Assembly (NCBI RefSeq): GCF_050948215.1
Contig: NW_027488909.1
Location: forward strand, 62,001-126,000
Direction: 5' to 3'
Origin: Halictus rubicundus
Lineage: Eukaryota; Arthropoda; Insecta; Hymenoptera; Halictidae
DNA: 64,000 bases
Shown: positions 8,402-21,500 of the stretch, one piece after another
Position numbering within the stretch: position 1 is the first letter of the stretch
Layout of the letters: each line of letters opens with the position of its first letter
Position numbers and translations under genes: made by a program
Notes under the pieces: generated by a model
The model's input: the letters and a program-made list of their open reading frames with translations, nothing else
What the model was told of the DNA's origin: nothing
Databases searched by the model: none

Positions 8402-9772
8402 TGTAACCGTTTTATTCTTATTCTCCGCGTTCCTGCCGTGTCTTTCCACGCGCACGCTGTCGCCTCCACACTATGAAGGCACGTGAGAGAAATCGTATCA
8501 ACGTTAAGCTTCTGATAGATAGATAGGGACGGTTACAACCCTAGTAAGATAAGGTTCGTGCCTCCAGGCACTGGAAGACGGAGAGATTCAAACTAACTTG
8601 AATCATTCGGAGACGATATTGGAGGTAGAAGTAAGATATATTCTGTTATACTTGATATATATATACAATAATCGAAATCTTTATAAGTACAGTAACCTCA
8701 GTACGACGGTTGCGGGATCAATATTGTTCGCAATTCGCGCCTAGTCGATCGCGACTACGTCGAATCGTGCCTTCGCATAGGCAGTTGCCCGAGCCCTATC
8801 CTGGCTCCACGTCTGGGTCCCATTCTGATGCTTTGATCGTGTTACCGTATCGCGAATTTCCCGAACGCACGTGAGCCGTCGTAGCACACGAGCACTCGTT
8901 GCTGACGCAGGAAGTGCCCGAATGACGACACGTACAAGGCGTCGGTCAGACACCCGACCCTGAGGATCGTCTCCGTCGTCACTAGTCAATGGGTTCGGAG
9001 ACTATCCGGTATCGGTGGAACGACGTTAACCGTACTTACTCTGATGACCGTATCGCGAATTTCCCGAACGAACGTGAGCCGTCGTAGCATACGAGCACTC
9101 GTTGCTGACGCAGGAAGTGCCCGAATGACGACACGTACAAGGCGTCGGTCAGACACCCGACCCTGAGGATCGTCTCCGTCGTCACTAGTCAGTGGGTTCG
9201 GAGACTATCCGGTATCGGTGGAAAGACGTTAACCGTACTTACTCTGATTACCATATCGCGAATTTCCCGAACGAACGTGAAAATTGGCTTCCTTTTGTGG
9301 CGAATACGGCTCGAGACCGATGCAGTTTCCCTCGTCTCGTTGGAGTTATTATTTAATTGATCGCTACGGCCGATGCTTGCCGCTCGTAGGACTTTATGGA
9401 TCCGTGTCGTGCGGTTTATACGACACTTCCTCAGTTTGAGGATATCACGAGACGAAGGAACGCAGTCGGTTTGACTGTATCGCCCCTGAGTCGGTTTGAC
9501 TCGCTCGCTGCGTACCGAACAGCCCGAAATTCCCGAACCCGAACAAACTCGCGACCAGACGTAGAGTGTCCTAATTCTGTCGCGCATCGACCTCATTCGA
9601 TCCGTATCGCGTGGGGATCGATGCGCGCGCACGCTAATTAGTGGGGGATCCTGCGATCCTTCCTTAAGAGAAGGATGACGGGACGACCAGGGACGTCGTG
9701 GTGGGGGTCCGCGTTGCTCATGCGACACGTCGCCCGATCGATACATATCGACATGTAATCGATACGGTTACA
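8402..9772. mobile_element. Probable solo LTR (1371 bp) inserted in satellite
   Basis: A sharply bounded non-satellite block. It begins TGTAACCG (8402-8409) and ends CGGTTACA (9765-9772), a perfect 8-bp terminal inverted repeat with TG...CA ends. ATCC flanks both sides (8398-8401 and 9773-9776); removing one copy restores the satellite register, which supports a 4-bp target duplication. These are the marks of a solo LTR, for example of a Ty3/Gypsy element. A TATAAG box at 8682-8687 on the plus strand is a weak promoter candidate. CGGTTACA also occurs inside, at 8530-8537. The modest frames inside (8741-8989 and 9189-9746, minus strand) resemble no protein I recognise and are probably chance. 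An alternative is a small non-autonomous DNA transposon; TGTNR ends with 4-bp duplications are known for Ginger. Confidence 0.55.
8844..9281. repeat. 203-bp tandem repeat, 2.2 copies
   Basis: Copy 1 is 8844-9046, copy 2 is 9047-9249, and a partial third runs 9250 to about 9281. Each starts ACCGTATCGCGAATTTCCCG or a one-base variant (ACCATATCGCG in the third). The two full copies differ at about five positions. The repeat lies inside the putative solo LTR, where such internal duplications are common in long LTRs. Confidence 0.9.
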
Positions 9773-11299
9773 ATCCTATCCTCTATCCTATCCTATTCTG
9801 AATGCAATCCTGTATCCTATCTAATCCTCTATCCTATCATATCCTCTATCCTATCTTATCCTCTATCCTATCGTCCATCCTATCCTATCCTCTATCATAT
9901 CCTATCCTCTATACTATCCTATCCTATCCTATCATCTAACCTATCCTATCCTCTATCCTATCCTATCCTATATCCTATAATATCCTGTATCCTATCCTAT
10001 ACTCTATTCTATCATATCCTCTGTCCTATCCTATCCTCTATCCTATCGTATCCTCTGTCATGTCGTATCCTCTATCCCATACCATCCTCTATCCTATCCT
10101 CTCGTCTATCCTATAATAACCTCTATTCTATAATATCCTCTATCCTATCCAATCCTCTATCCAATCCTCTATCCTATCCTCTATCCTATCCTCTATCCTA
10201 TCCTATCGTCTATCCTATAATATCCTCTATCCTATCCTATCCTCTATCCTATCCAATCCTCTATCCTATCCTATCCTCTATCCTATCCTATCCTCTTTCC
10301 TATCCTATCCTCTATCCTATCCTATCCTCTATCCTATTGTATCCTCTATCCTATCCTATCCACTATCCTATAATATCCTCTATCCTATCCTATCTTCTGT
10401 CGTATCCTATTTTCTATGCTATCCTATCCCCTTTCCTATCCTGTCCTCTATCCTATCCTATCCTCTATCCTATCCTATCCTATATCCTATTGTATCCTCT
10501 ATCCTATCCCATCCTCTATACCATCCTATCCTCTATCCTAACTTATCCTCTATGCTATAATATCCTCTATCCTACCCTATCGTCTATCCTATCCTATCCT
10601 CTATCCTATCCTATCCTCTATCCAACCAATCCTCTATCCTACCCTATCCTCCACAGTATCCTATCCTCTATCCTATCCTCTATCATATCCTATCCTCTAT
10701 CCTATCCTATTCTATCCTATCCTCTAGCCTATCCTATCCTCTATCCTATCCTATCCTCAATGCAATCCTGTATCCTATCCAATCCTCTATCCTATCCTAT
10801 CCTCTATCCTATCCCATCCTCTATCCTATCCTATCCTCTATCCTATAATATCCTCTATCCTATCCTATCCTCTGTCGTATCCTATTTTCTATCCTATCCT
10901 ATCCTCTATCCTATCCTATCCTCTATCCTATCGTACCCTCTATCCTATCCTATCGTCCATAGTATCCTATCCTCTATCCTATCATCTATCCTATCCTATC
11001 CTGAATCCTATCCTATCCCCTATCCTATCCTATCCTCTAGACTATCCTATCCTCTATCCTATCCTACCGTTTGTCCTATCCTATCCTCCATGCTATCCTA
11101 TCCACTATCCTATCGTATCCTCTATCCTTTCCCATCCTCTATCCTATCCTATCATCTGTCCTATCCTATCCTCTATCCTATCCAATCCTCTATCCCAAAA
11201 TATCCTCTATTCTATCCAATCCTCTATCCTATCCATTCCTCTATTCTATAATATCCTCTATCCTATCCTACCGTTTGTCCTATCCTATCCTCTATCCTA

Positions 11300-14200
11300 T
11301 CCTATCGTCTATCCTATAATATTCTCTATCTAATCCTCTATCATATCCTATCCTCTATCCTATCGTATCCTCCATCCTTTCCCATCCTCTAACGTATCTT
11401 ATCATCTATCCTATCCTATCCTATATCCTATAATATCCTGTATCTTGCCCTATACTCTATCCTATCCTATCCTCTGTCCTATCCTATCCTCTATCCTATC
11501 CTATCCTCTATCCTATAATATCTTCTATCCTATCCAATCCTCTATCCTATCCTCTATCCTATCCTCTATCCTATCCAATCCTCTATCCTATCCTATCCTC
11601 CACCCTATCCTATCCTCTATCCTATCCAATCGTCTATCCTATAATATCCTCTATCCTATCCTATCCAATCGTCTATCCTATAATATCCTCTATCCTATCC
11701 TATCCTGAATACTATCCTCTATCCTATCCTATCGTATCCTCTATCCTTTCCCATCCTCTATCCTATCCTATCATCTGTCCTATCCTATCCTCTATCCTAT
11801 CCAATCCTCTATCCCAAAATATCCTCTATTCTATCCAATCCTCTATCCTATCCATTTCTCTATTCTATAATATCCTCTATCCTATCCAATCCTCTATCCT
11901 ATCCTATCCTCTATCCTATCCTATCCTCTATCCTATCCAATCGTCTATCCTATAATATCCTCTATCCTATCCTATCCTGAATTCTATCCTCTATCCTATC
12001 CTATCCTCTATCCTATCGTATCCTCTATCCTTTCCCATCCTCTATCCTATCCTATCATCTGTCCTATCCTATCCTCTATCCTATCCAATCCTCTATCCCA
12101 AAATATCCTCTATTCTATCCAATCCTCTATCCTATCCATTCCACTATTCTATAATATCCTCTATCCTATCCAATCCTCTATCCTATCCTCTATCCTATCC
12201 TCTATCCTATCCTATTCTGAATGCAATCCTGTATCCTATCTAATCCTCTATCCTATCTTATCCTCTATCCTATCGTATCATCTATCCTATCCCATCCCCT
12301 ATCCTATCCTCTATCCTATCCTATCCTCTATAATATCGTATCCTCTATCCTACCCTATCCTCTGTCCGATAATATCATATATCATATCCTATTCTCTATC
12401 ATATCATATCCTTCATCCTATCCCGTCCTCTATCCTATCCTATCCTCTATCCTATCCTATCCTCTATCCAATCCAATCCTCTATCCTATCCTATCCTCCA
12501 TAGTATCCTATCCTCTATCCTATCGTATCCTCTATCCTATCCCATCATCTAACGTATCCTATCATCTATCCTATCCTATCCTATATCCTATAATATCCTG
12601 TATCCTATCCTATACTCTATCCTATCCTATCCTATATCCTATTCTATCCTCTATCCTATCCCATCCTCTATCCTATCCTATCCCATCCTCTATCCTATCC
12701 TATCCTATCCTCTATCCTAACCTATTCTCTATCCTATCCTACCCTCTGTCCTATCCTATCCTCTACCCTATCCGAATCCTCTATCCAATACTATCCTCTA
12801 TCCTATCCTATGATCTATCCTATCGTATCCTCTATAATATCGTATCCTCTATCGTATTCTATCCTCTATCCTATCCAATCCTCTATCCTATCCTCTATCC
12901 CGTCATATCCTCAATCCTATCCTATACTGTATTATATCCCATCCTCTATCCTATCCTATCCTCTATCCTATAATATCCTCTATCCTATCCTATCCTCTGT
13001 CGTATCCTGTTTTCTATCCTATCCTATCCTCTATCCTATCCTATCCTCTATCCTATCGTACCCTCTATCCTATCCTATCGTCCATAGTATCCTATCCTCT
13101 ATCCTATCCTCTATCCTATCCTATCCTGAATCCTATCCTATCCCCTATCCTATCCTATCCTCTAGACTATCCTATCCTCTATCCTATCCTACCGTTTGTC
13201 CTTTCCTATCCTCTATGCTATCCTATCCACTATCCTATCGTATCCTCCACCCTATCCTATCCTCTATCCTATCCTATCGTCTATCCTATAATATTCTCTA
13301 TCTAATCCTCTATCATATCCTATCCTCTATCCTATCGTATCCTCTATCCTTTCCCATCCTCTAATGTATCCTATCATCTATCCTATCCTATCCTATATCC
13401 TATAATATCCTGTATCTTGCCCTATACTCTATCCTATCCTATCCTCTGTCCTATCCTATCCTCTATCCTATCCTATCCTCTATCCTATAATATCTTCTAT
13501 CCTATCCAATCCTCTATCCTATCCTATCCTCTACCCTATCCTATGCTCTATCCTATCCAATCGTCTATCCTATAATATCCTCTATCCTATCCTATCCTGA
13601 ATGCTATCCTCTATCCTATCCTATCGTATCCTCTATCCTTTCCCATCCTCTATCCTATCCTATCATCTGTCCTATCCTATCCTCTATCCTATCCAATCCT
13701 CTATCCCAAAACATCCTCTATTCTATCCAATCCTCTATCCTATCCATTCCTCTATTCTATAATATCCTCTATCCTATCCAATCCTCTATCCTATCCTATC
13801 CTCTATCCTATCCTATCCTCTATCCTATCCAATCGTCTATCCTATAATATCCTCTATCCTATCCTATCCTGAATGCTATCCTCTATCCTATCCTATCCTC
13901 TATCCTATCGTATCCTCTATCCTTTCCCATCCTCTATCCTATCCTATCATCTGTCCTATCCTATCCTCTATCCTATCCAATCCTCTATCCCAAAATATCC
14001 TCTATTCTATCCAATCCTCTATCCTATCCATTCCACTATTCTATAATATCCTCTATCCTATCCAATCCTCTATCCTATCCTCTATCCTATCCTCTATCCT
14101 ATCCTATTCTGCATGGAATCCTGTATCCTATCTAATCCTCTATCCTATCATATCCTCTATCCTATCTTATCCTCTATCCTATCGTATCATCTATCCTATC

Positions 14201-14440
14201 CCATCCCCTATCCTATCCTCTATCCTATCCTATCCTCTATAATATCGTATCCTCTATCCTACCCTATCCTCTGTCCGATAATATCATATATCCTATCCTA
14301 TTCTCTATCATATCATATCCTTCATCCTATCCCGTCCTCTATCCTATCCTATCCTCTATCCTATCCTATCCTCTATCCAATCTAATGCTCTATCCTATCC
14401 TATCCTTCTGAGTATCCTATCCTCTATCCTATCCTCTTTC
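11300..14440 (+). repeat. 1.9-kb direct duplication with 284-bp inner repeat
   Basis: The rare variant TATCCCAAAA marks the copies: it occurs at 11810, 12094, 13702 and 13986. Both close pairs are 284 bp apart and the pairs are 1892 bp apart. Other markers give the same shift (GAATACTATCC at 11703 with GAATGCTATCC at 13595; the Met-start blocks at 12221 and 14113). TATCTTGCCC at 11441 and 13413 gives 1972, so the second copy has lost about 80 bp. Outer limits are approximate. Confidence 0.8.
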
Positions 14441-16220
14441 CTATCCTATCCTCTATCCTATCCTATCCTCTATCCTATTGTATCCTCTATCCTATCCTAT
14501 CCACTATCCTATAATATCCTCTATCCTATCCTATCCTCTATCCTATCGTATCATATTCTCTATCCTATCCGATCCTCTCACCTATCCTATCCTCTATCCT
14601 ATCCTATCCTCTGTCCTATCCTATTTTCTATCCTATCCTATCCTCTATCCTATCCTGTCCTCCATCCTATCCTGTCCTGTATCCTATCCTATCCTCTATC
14701 CTATCCTCTATCCTATCCTATATCCTATATTTTCCTCAATCCTATCCTATCCTCTATCCTATCCAATCCCCTAACCTATCCTCTATCCTATAATATCCTC
14801 TATCCTATCCAATATCCTATCCTATCCTCAATCCTATCCTATCCTCTATCCTATCCTATCCTCTATTCTATCCTATCCTCTATCCTATCCCATCCTATAT
14901 CCTATCCTATCGTCTATCCTACAATATCCCCTATCCTATCCAATCCTCTATCCTATCCTCTATCCTATCCTCTATCCTATCGTCTATCCTATAATATCCC
15001 CTATCCTATCCAATCCTCTATTCTAAAATATCCTCTATCCTATCCAATCCTCTATCCTATCCTCTATCCTATCCTATCCTATCGTCTATCCTATAATATC
15101 CTCTATCCTATCCCCTATCCTATCCAATCCTCTATCCAATCCTCTATCCTATCCTCTATCCTATAATATCCCCTATCCTATCCAATCCTCTATCCTATCC
15201 TCTATCCTATCGTCTATCCTATAATATCCCCTATCCTATCCAATCCTCTATTCTATATTATCCTCTATCCTATCCTCAATCCTATCCTATCCCCTACCTT
15301 ATCCTATCCTATCCTATCCTCTATTCTGTCCTATCCTCTATCCTATCCTATCCTCTATCCTATCCTATCCTCTATCCTATCCTATCCTATTCTCTATCCT
15401 ATCCGATCCTCTCACCTATCCTATCCTCTATCCTATCCTATCCTCTGTCCTATCCTATTTTCTATCCTATCCTATCCTCTATCCTAGCCTGTCGTCTATC
15501 CTATCCTGTCCTGTATCCTATCCTATCCTCTATCCTATCCTCTATCCTATCCTCTATCCTATCCTCTATCCTATCCTATCCTATATCCTATATTTGCCTC
15601 AATCCTATCCTATCCTCTATCCTATCCAATCCCCTAACCTATCCTCTATCCTATAACATCCTCTATCCTATCCAATCCCCTATCCTATCCTCAATCCTAT
15701 CCTATCCCCTACCTTATCCTATCCTATCCTATCCTCTATCCTATCCTATCCTCTATCCTATCCTATCCTCTATTCTATCCTATCCTCTATCCTATCGCAT
15801 CCTCTATCCTATCCTATCGTCTATCCTACAATATCCCCTATCCTATCCAATCCTCTATCCTATCCTCTATCCTATCATCTATCCTATCCTATCATCAATC
15901 CTATCCTATCCCCTATCCTATCCTATCCTCTATCCTGTCGTTCCTCTGTCCTAACCTATCATCTATCCTATTCTATCCTCTATCCTATCCTATCCTCTAT
16001 CCTATACAATCCTCTATCCTATCCTATCCTCTATCCTATACAATCCTCTATCCTATAATATCCTCAATCCTATCCAATCCTCTATCCTACCCTCTATCCT
16101 ATCCTCTATCCTATCCTATCCTCAATCCTATCCTATCCCCTATCCTATCCTATCCTCTATCCTGTCGTATCCTTTGTCCTATCCTATCCTCTATCCTGTC
16201 GTATCGTCTGTCCTATCCTA

Positions 16221-16920
16221 TCCTCTACCCTATCGTCTATCCTATAATATCCAATATCCTATCCAATCCTCTATCCTATCCTCTATCCTATCCTACCCCC
16301 AATCCTATTCTATCCTCTATCCTATCGTATCCTCTATCCTATCACATCCTCTATCCTATCCTATCGTCTATCCTACAATATCCCCTATCCTATCCTACCC
16401 TCTATCCTATCCTCTATCCTATCCTCTATCCTATCCCCTATCCTATCCTACCCTCTATCCTATCCTATCCTCTATCATATACTATCCTCTAACCTATCCT
16501 ATCATCTATCCTATTCTATCCTCTATCCTATCGTATCCTCTATCCTATCAGATCCTCTATCCTATCCTATCCTCTAACGTATCCTATCCCCTATCCTATC
16601 CTATCCTATCCTCTATCCTGTCGTATCCTCTGTCCTATCCTATCCTCTATCCTGTACTATCGTCTGTCCTATCCTATGCTCTATCCTATCCTCTATCCTA
16701 TCCTCTACCCTATCGTCTATCCTATAATATCCAATATCCTATCCAATCCTCTATCCTATCCTCTATCCTATCCTACCCCCAATCCTATTCTATCCTCTAT
16801 CCTATCGTATCCTCTATCCTATCACATCCTCTATCCTATCCTATCGTCTATCCTACAATATCCCCTATCCTATCCTACCCTCTATCCTATCCTCTATCCT
16901 ATCCTCTATCCTATCCTCTA
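16221..16920 (+). repeat. 480-bp direct duplication in satellite
   Basis: The segment from 16221 (TCCTCTACCCTATCGTCTAT) recurs from 16701 at an exact shift of 480 bp and stays aligned for about 200 bp, including the rare CCTACCCCCAATCC. This is a recent local duplication within the diverged block. Confidence 0.8.
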
Positions 16921-18262
16921 TCCTATTCTATCCTCTATCCTGTCGTATCCTCTGTCCTATCCTATCATCTATCCTATTCTATCCTCTATCCTATCGTATC
17001 CTCTATCCTATCACATCCTCTATCCTATCCTATCGTCTTTCCTACAATATCCTCTATCCTATCCTCTATCCTACCCTATCCTCTATCCTATTCTGTCCTC
17101 TATCCTATCCTATCCTCTATCCTATCCTATCCTCTATCCTATACAATCCTCTATCCTATCCTATCCTCTATCCTATAATATCCTCAATCCTATCCAATCC
17201 TCTATCCTACCCTCTATCCTATCCTCAATCCTATCCTATCCCCTATCCTATCCTATCCTCTATCCTGTCGTATCCTCTGTCCTATCCTATCCTCTATCCT
17301 ATCCTGTCCTCTATCCTATCCTGTCCTGTATCCTATCCTATCCTATATCCTATATTTTCCTCAATCCTATCCTATCCTCTATCCTATCCAATCCCCTAAC
17401 CTATCCTCTATCCTATAATATCCTCTATCCTATCCAATCTCCTATCCTATCCTCAATCCTATCCTATCCCCTACGTTATCCTATCCTATCCTATCCTGTA
17501 TCCTATCCTATCCTCTATCCTACAATATCCCCTATCCTATCCAATGCTCTATCCTATCCTCTATCCTATCGTCTATCCTATAATATCCCCTATCCTATCC
17601 AATCCTCTATTCTATAATATCCTCTATCCTATCCTATCCTCTATCCTATCCTATCCTCTATCCTATCCTATCCTCTATCCTATCCTATCCTCTATCCTAT
17701 CCTATCCTCTATCCTATCCTATCCTCTATCCTATCCTATCCTCTATCCTATCCTATCCTCTATCCTATCAAATCCCCTATCCTATCCTCTATCCTATCCT
17801 ATCCTCTATCCTATCCTATCCTCTATCCTATCCTATCCTCTATCCTATCCTATCCTCTATCCTATCCTATCCTCTATCCTATCCTATCCTCTATCCTATC
17901 CAATCCTCTATCCTATCCTATCCTCTGTCCTATCAAATCCCCTATCCTATCCTCTGTCCTATCCTATCCTCTATCCTATCGTAACCTCTATCCTATCCTA
18001 TCCTCTATCCTATCCTATCGTCTATCCTATCCTCTATCCTATCCTATCCTCTATCCTATCCTATCCTATCCTCTATCCTATCCTCTATCCTATCCTATCC
18101 TCTATCCTATCCTATCCTCTATCCTATCCTATCCTCTATCCTATCCTATCCTCTATCCTATCCTATCCTCTATCCTATCAAATCCCCTATCCTATCCTCT
18201 ATCCTATCCTATCCTCTATCCTATCCTATCCTCTATCCTATCCTATCCTCTATCCTATCCTA

Positions 18263-18280
18263 TTTTTTTTTTTTTTTTTT
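18263..18280 (-). other. Poly(A) tail of the R1-clade element
   Basis: Eighteen T on the plus strand between the satellite and element sequence, read as the 3' poly(A) of the reverse-transcribed RNA. The first T may belong to the satellite (TAT). It fixes the 3' end and the orientation. Confidence 0.95.
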
Positions 18281-18509
18281 CGAGGAGGTAATCTCGTTAC
18301 GGATACCCGAACCCCCCCGGGGGGGGGGGGGGGTCCGGGTTATGTGGGACTCCTCGGCTGGTTGGTGCAACGCCGAGTATACCCACTAACTCCTCCCCGT
18401 CCGTCCCTAGACTCCTGGGGGCACCCGTGCTCTGCGCGCGCATGTCAATCCGGTGTGCCCCCGCCTTAGCATACCACCCAGGGGGGGGGGGCGCGGCCCC
18501 CTCCCGTAC
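18281..18509 (-). other. 3' untranslated region of the R1-clade element
   Basis: About 230 bp between the ORF2 stop and the A tail. It contains a C7G15 run (18312-18333) flanked by CCCGA and TCCGGG, an almost perfect inverted repeat able to form a very stable hairpin, and an 11-base G run at 18481-18491. In R1-clade elements the 3' region is where the reverse transcriptase recognises its RNA, so a structured element here is reasonable. Run lengths may be inexact because homopolymers are error-prone. Confidence 0.75.
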
Positions 18510-21500
18510 CTACTCTATCGGAAGGCACCACGCAACGGACGACGTGGCGCCTTCCCCCCCTGTTAGGCCGCCCGATGAGCTTCCGGGCCCCCGCCCGAGA
18601 TGCCCGGCGGCCTCCGGGGACGCCGTTGGTGACCGAGTGTAAGGGGATATCCGATCCCCCGCCTCGAGATCATCAAGGGCGTCCCCGCTCGCGTCAGAGG
18701 CGCCGCAACGGGGGTACGCCCCCGGGGCGTACCCTGCGGCGCCTCCCCCCCTTCGGCCGGGATCGTGATTACGCTCCCGATCCCGTTCCGCAGCCTCCTT
18801 CCGCAGCATGACCCGCTCGCAGAAGGAAGCCAACCCCCTCCACGCCTCCTCGCCACCGGCTGCCGCAGCGACGACAGCCGGGAGCGAGAGGTCGTGGCCC
18901 ACCGCGCGCCGCAGGGCACGGCGCTCTCCCCCCCATGCCGGACACTCCTCCAGAGTGTGTTGCGCCGTGTCCCGCGGCTCGCCGCAGTGGTGACACGCCT
19001 CCTCGGTCTCCCTCCCGATGCGACACAGGTAGTCGCCGAAGCGCCCGTGCCCGCTCATCACCTGCGTCACACGGTAGGAGACCCTATGCCCCATCCATCC
19101 CCTGTTCCATTGATCGAACACCGGGAGGATGGCCCGAACGGCCCGCCTCTCGCCCTCCCTCGTCCCGGGAAGGCTATCGCGCCACTCCCGGGCTGCGTGC
19201 CGCCGAGCATGTCGCCTGAGCTCATCCACCATAAGCCGCGCCTGATCCGGGGCCACCCCCCGGAGCCGGAGTTCCCTGGAGTGCGTATGCACATCCGCCA
19301 ACACGCGGGCCTCCAGCTCGAGGGGGATCAGCCCCGACATCACCATCGCCGTCGCGTATGAAATGGTGCGGTACCCCCGCACGATGCCTATGGCCAGCCT
19401 GCGCTCGATGCGACGCAGCAGCGACCGTGTGCCGCCACTGCGCCCCCTAGCCAAGACATCGCGCGCCCATACAGGGGCTCCGTACAGGACCAAAACTCGC
19501 ACCACCACCGCGAACAGACGACGCACCCGTCCACAGGGTCCCCCGAGATTCGGGAGAAGGCGACCGAGCGCAGCGGTCGCCCTCTCCGCCCGGGGCGCCA
19601 GCGACTCAAGGTGGCGGTCAAAACGCCACCGGCCGTCAAGCTCGAGTCCCAGGTACCGCATCTGGGACCCGACCCTGACCATCCCCTCCCCCACGCAGAT
19701 CCAGCACTGGGGAGGCGCCGCCAACCGGGCCGAGCGGAGAAACCACATGGCCCTGGTTTTCTCGACGGACAGCTCTAGGCCCAGCGACCGGATCGCGCGC
19801 ACCGCGCGCCACGCGCCGCGCTCCGCCAGGCAGATGGCCTCCTTCGCATACCTCCCGGTGGCCAATACCAGCGTGTCGTCGGCGTAACACGTCAGGCTGA
19901 CCCCGGGAGGCATCTCCTCCCGCAGGACGCGATCGTACGCAAGATTCCACAGCAACGGGCCCAACACCGAGCCCTGCGGAACCCCGCGCACGACGCCCCT
20001 GCGCACCATCCCGTACCGGCCGGGATACTCTATACCCCTGTCGGAGAGATAGCTCCCGATCACCCTTCTGAGATACAGAGGCACCCGGTGGAAGACCAGG
20101 GCCTCCATTATCCGATCCCAGGGGACGGTGTTGAACGCGTTAGCGATATCCAAGGATATCGCCAACGCAACACCGCCCCCCCCCCTCGTACAGGCCTCCG
20201 AGAGAGCCCTCACCCGCCGAATAGCGTCGACGGTGGAGAGACCCTCCCGGAAGCCGAATTGAACCCCGCTCAGATCGGGGACCCCTCCCGCCGACAGGTG
20301 CCGGACGAGGCGTCCAACGAGTACGCGCTCGAACAACTTCCCCGCCTCGTCCAGCAGACAAATTGGCCGGTACCCTGAGGGCGAGTCCCGGGACTTGCCC
20401 CCCTTCGGAAGGAGGACCAACCTGCCCGACTTCCACTCCGTGGGGAACACCCCCTCCCTCAGACAGCCGTTATACAGCTGCCGGAGTTCGGCGGCGAGTC
20501 CCCCCTCCAGGGCCAAGACCAACGCGCGGCCCGGCACCCCGTCCGGGCCCGGGGCCTTGCGGCCCACCCGCCGCGCCCCGGCCATCGCCTCACCCAGCTC
20601 GCCGGCCGACACCTCCCACTCAGCGGACCAGGAGAGAGGCTCCTGTTCCCAATGGGAGCGGCGCAGTTGTCCCCCCTCTCGCGGGAAGAGGGACGCCACC
20701 ACTCCCTCGAGCAGGTGGGGGTCCATCGACTCCGTCACCGGAGGCGCCCACGCGCGCAGCTTGTTCATGACAAGCTTGTACGGGCGCCCCCATGGATCGG
20801 AGTCCACCATGCCGACGAGCTCCGACCACGCGTCGGCCTTGGCCCGCGCGATAGCCCTGCGGAGAACCCCGAGCGCGGCTCGGTACTCCCCGCCGAGCCT
20901 CGCCGTCGCCTCCTCGTCGTCGCGCCTCCTACGCGCTCGGCCGTACCGACGCCGCGCGGCATTGCAGGCACGCCGGAGCTCCGCAATGCCGGCGGACCAC
21001 CAGTACGCCGCCCTCCTGGGGGCGAACCGGCTGCGGGGCATGGCGGTGTCGCACACCGCCGTCATTACCTCCCGCAGCCGCCTCGCCCCTTGCGCAGGCG
21101 CCAGCTCGGACAGGGCCGGCCCCGTCCATGTCGCCGCGGCTACCGCGGCCCCGAACGCGTCCGCGTCCAGCCGCTTCAAGGCCCATCGCGGCCGTCGGTC
21201 CCCCCGGCCCGGCCGGGAATCCCGCGCGTGGAGGGTGGGCCACACGTCCATGACGATGGGCGTATGGTCTGACGCAATCTCTATCTCCTCGGCCACCCTC
21301 CATCCCGACACCCGGCGCACGGCCGAGGGAGTCCCCCATGTCAGGTCGACAATCGAGACCCCCTGCGGACGCACGCACGTCGGCGTGGATCCCCGGTTAA
21401 TCAACCGGAGATCCAGGCCGGCCGCCCAGGTTAACACCTCGCTACCCCTAGTGGTCGTCCTGGGACTCCCCCACGATACCGCGTGGGCATTGAAGTCTCC

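Larger units (their letters stand above)
9773..18262 (+). repeat. Diverged satellite block between solo LTR and R1-clade element
   Basis: About 8.5 kb of TATCC satellite in the same orientation as the rest. Many units are 12 bp rather than 17 bp, and variants are frequent (TATAATATCC, ATTCTATAATATCC, TATCCCAAAATATCC, GAATGCAATCCTG). The last 600 bp before 18262 are nearly pure 17-bp units like the main array. Higher-order duplications are described in separate entries. No gene is present; the plus-strand open frames are repeat artefacts. Confidence 0.97.

Noticed and set aside
8741..9746. Minus-strand frames 8741-8989 and 9189-9746 as genes
   Set aside because: They have arginine- and serine-rich composition without recognisable motifs, lie over a 203-bp tandem repeat, and the putative LTR explains the block better.
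8402..9772. Ginger-type DNA transposon
   Set aside because: The TGTNR start and 4-bp duplication fit, but the inverted repeat is only 8 bp and no transposase is present; a solo LTR is simpler. Kept only as an alternative.
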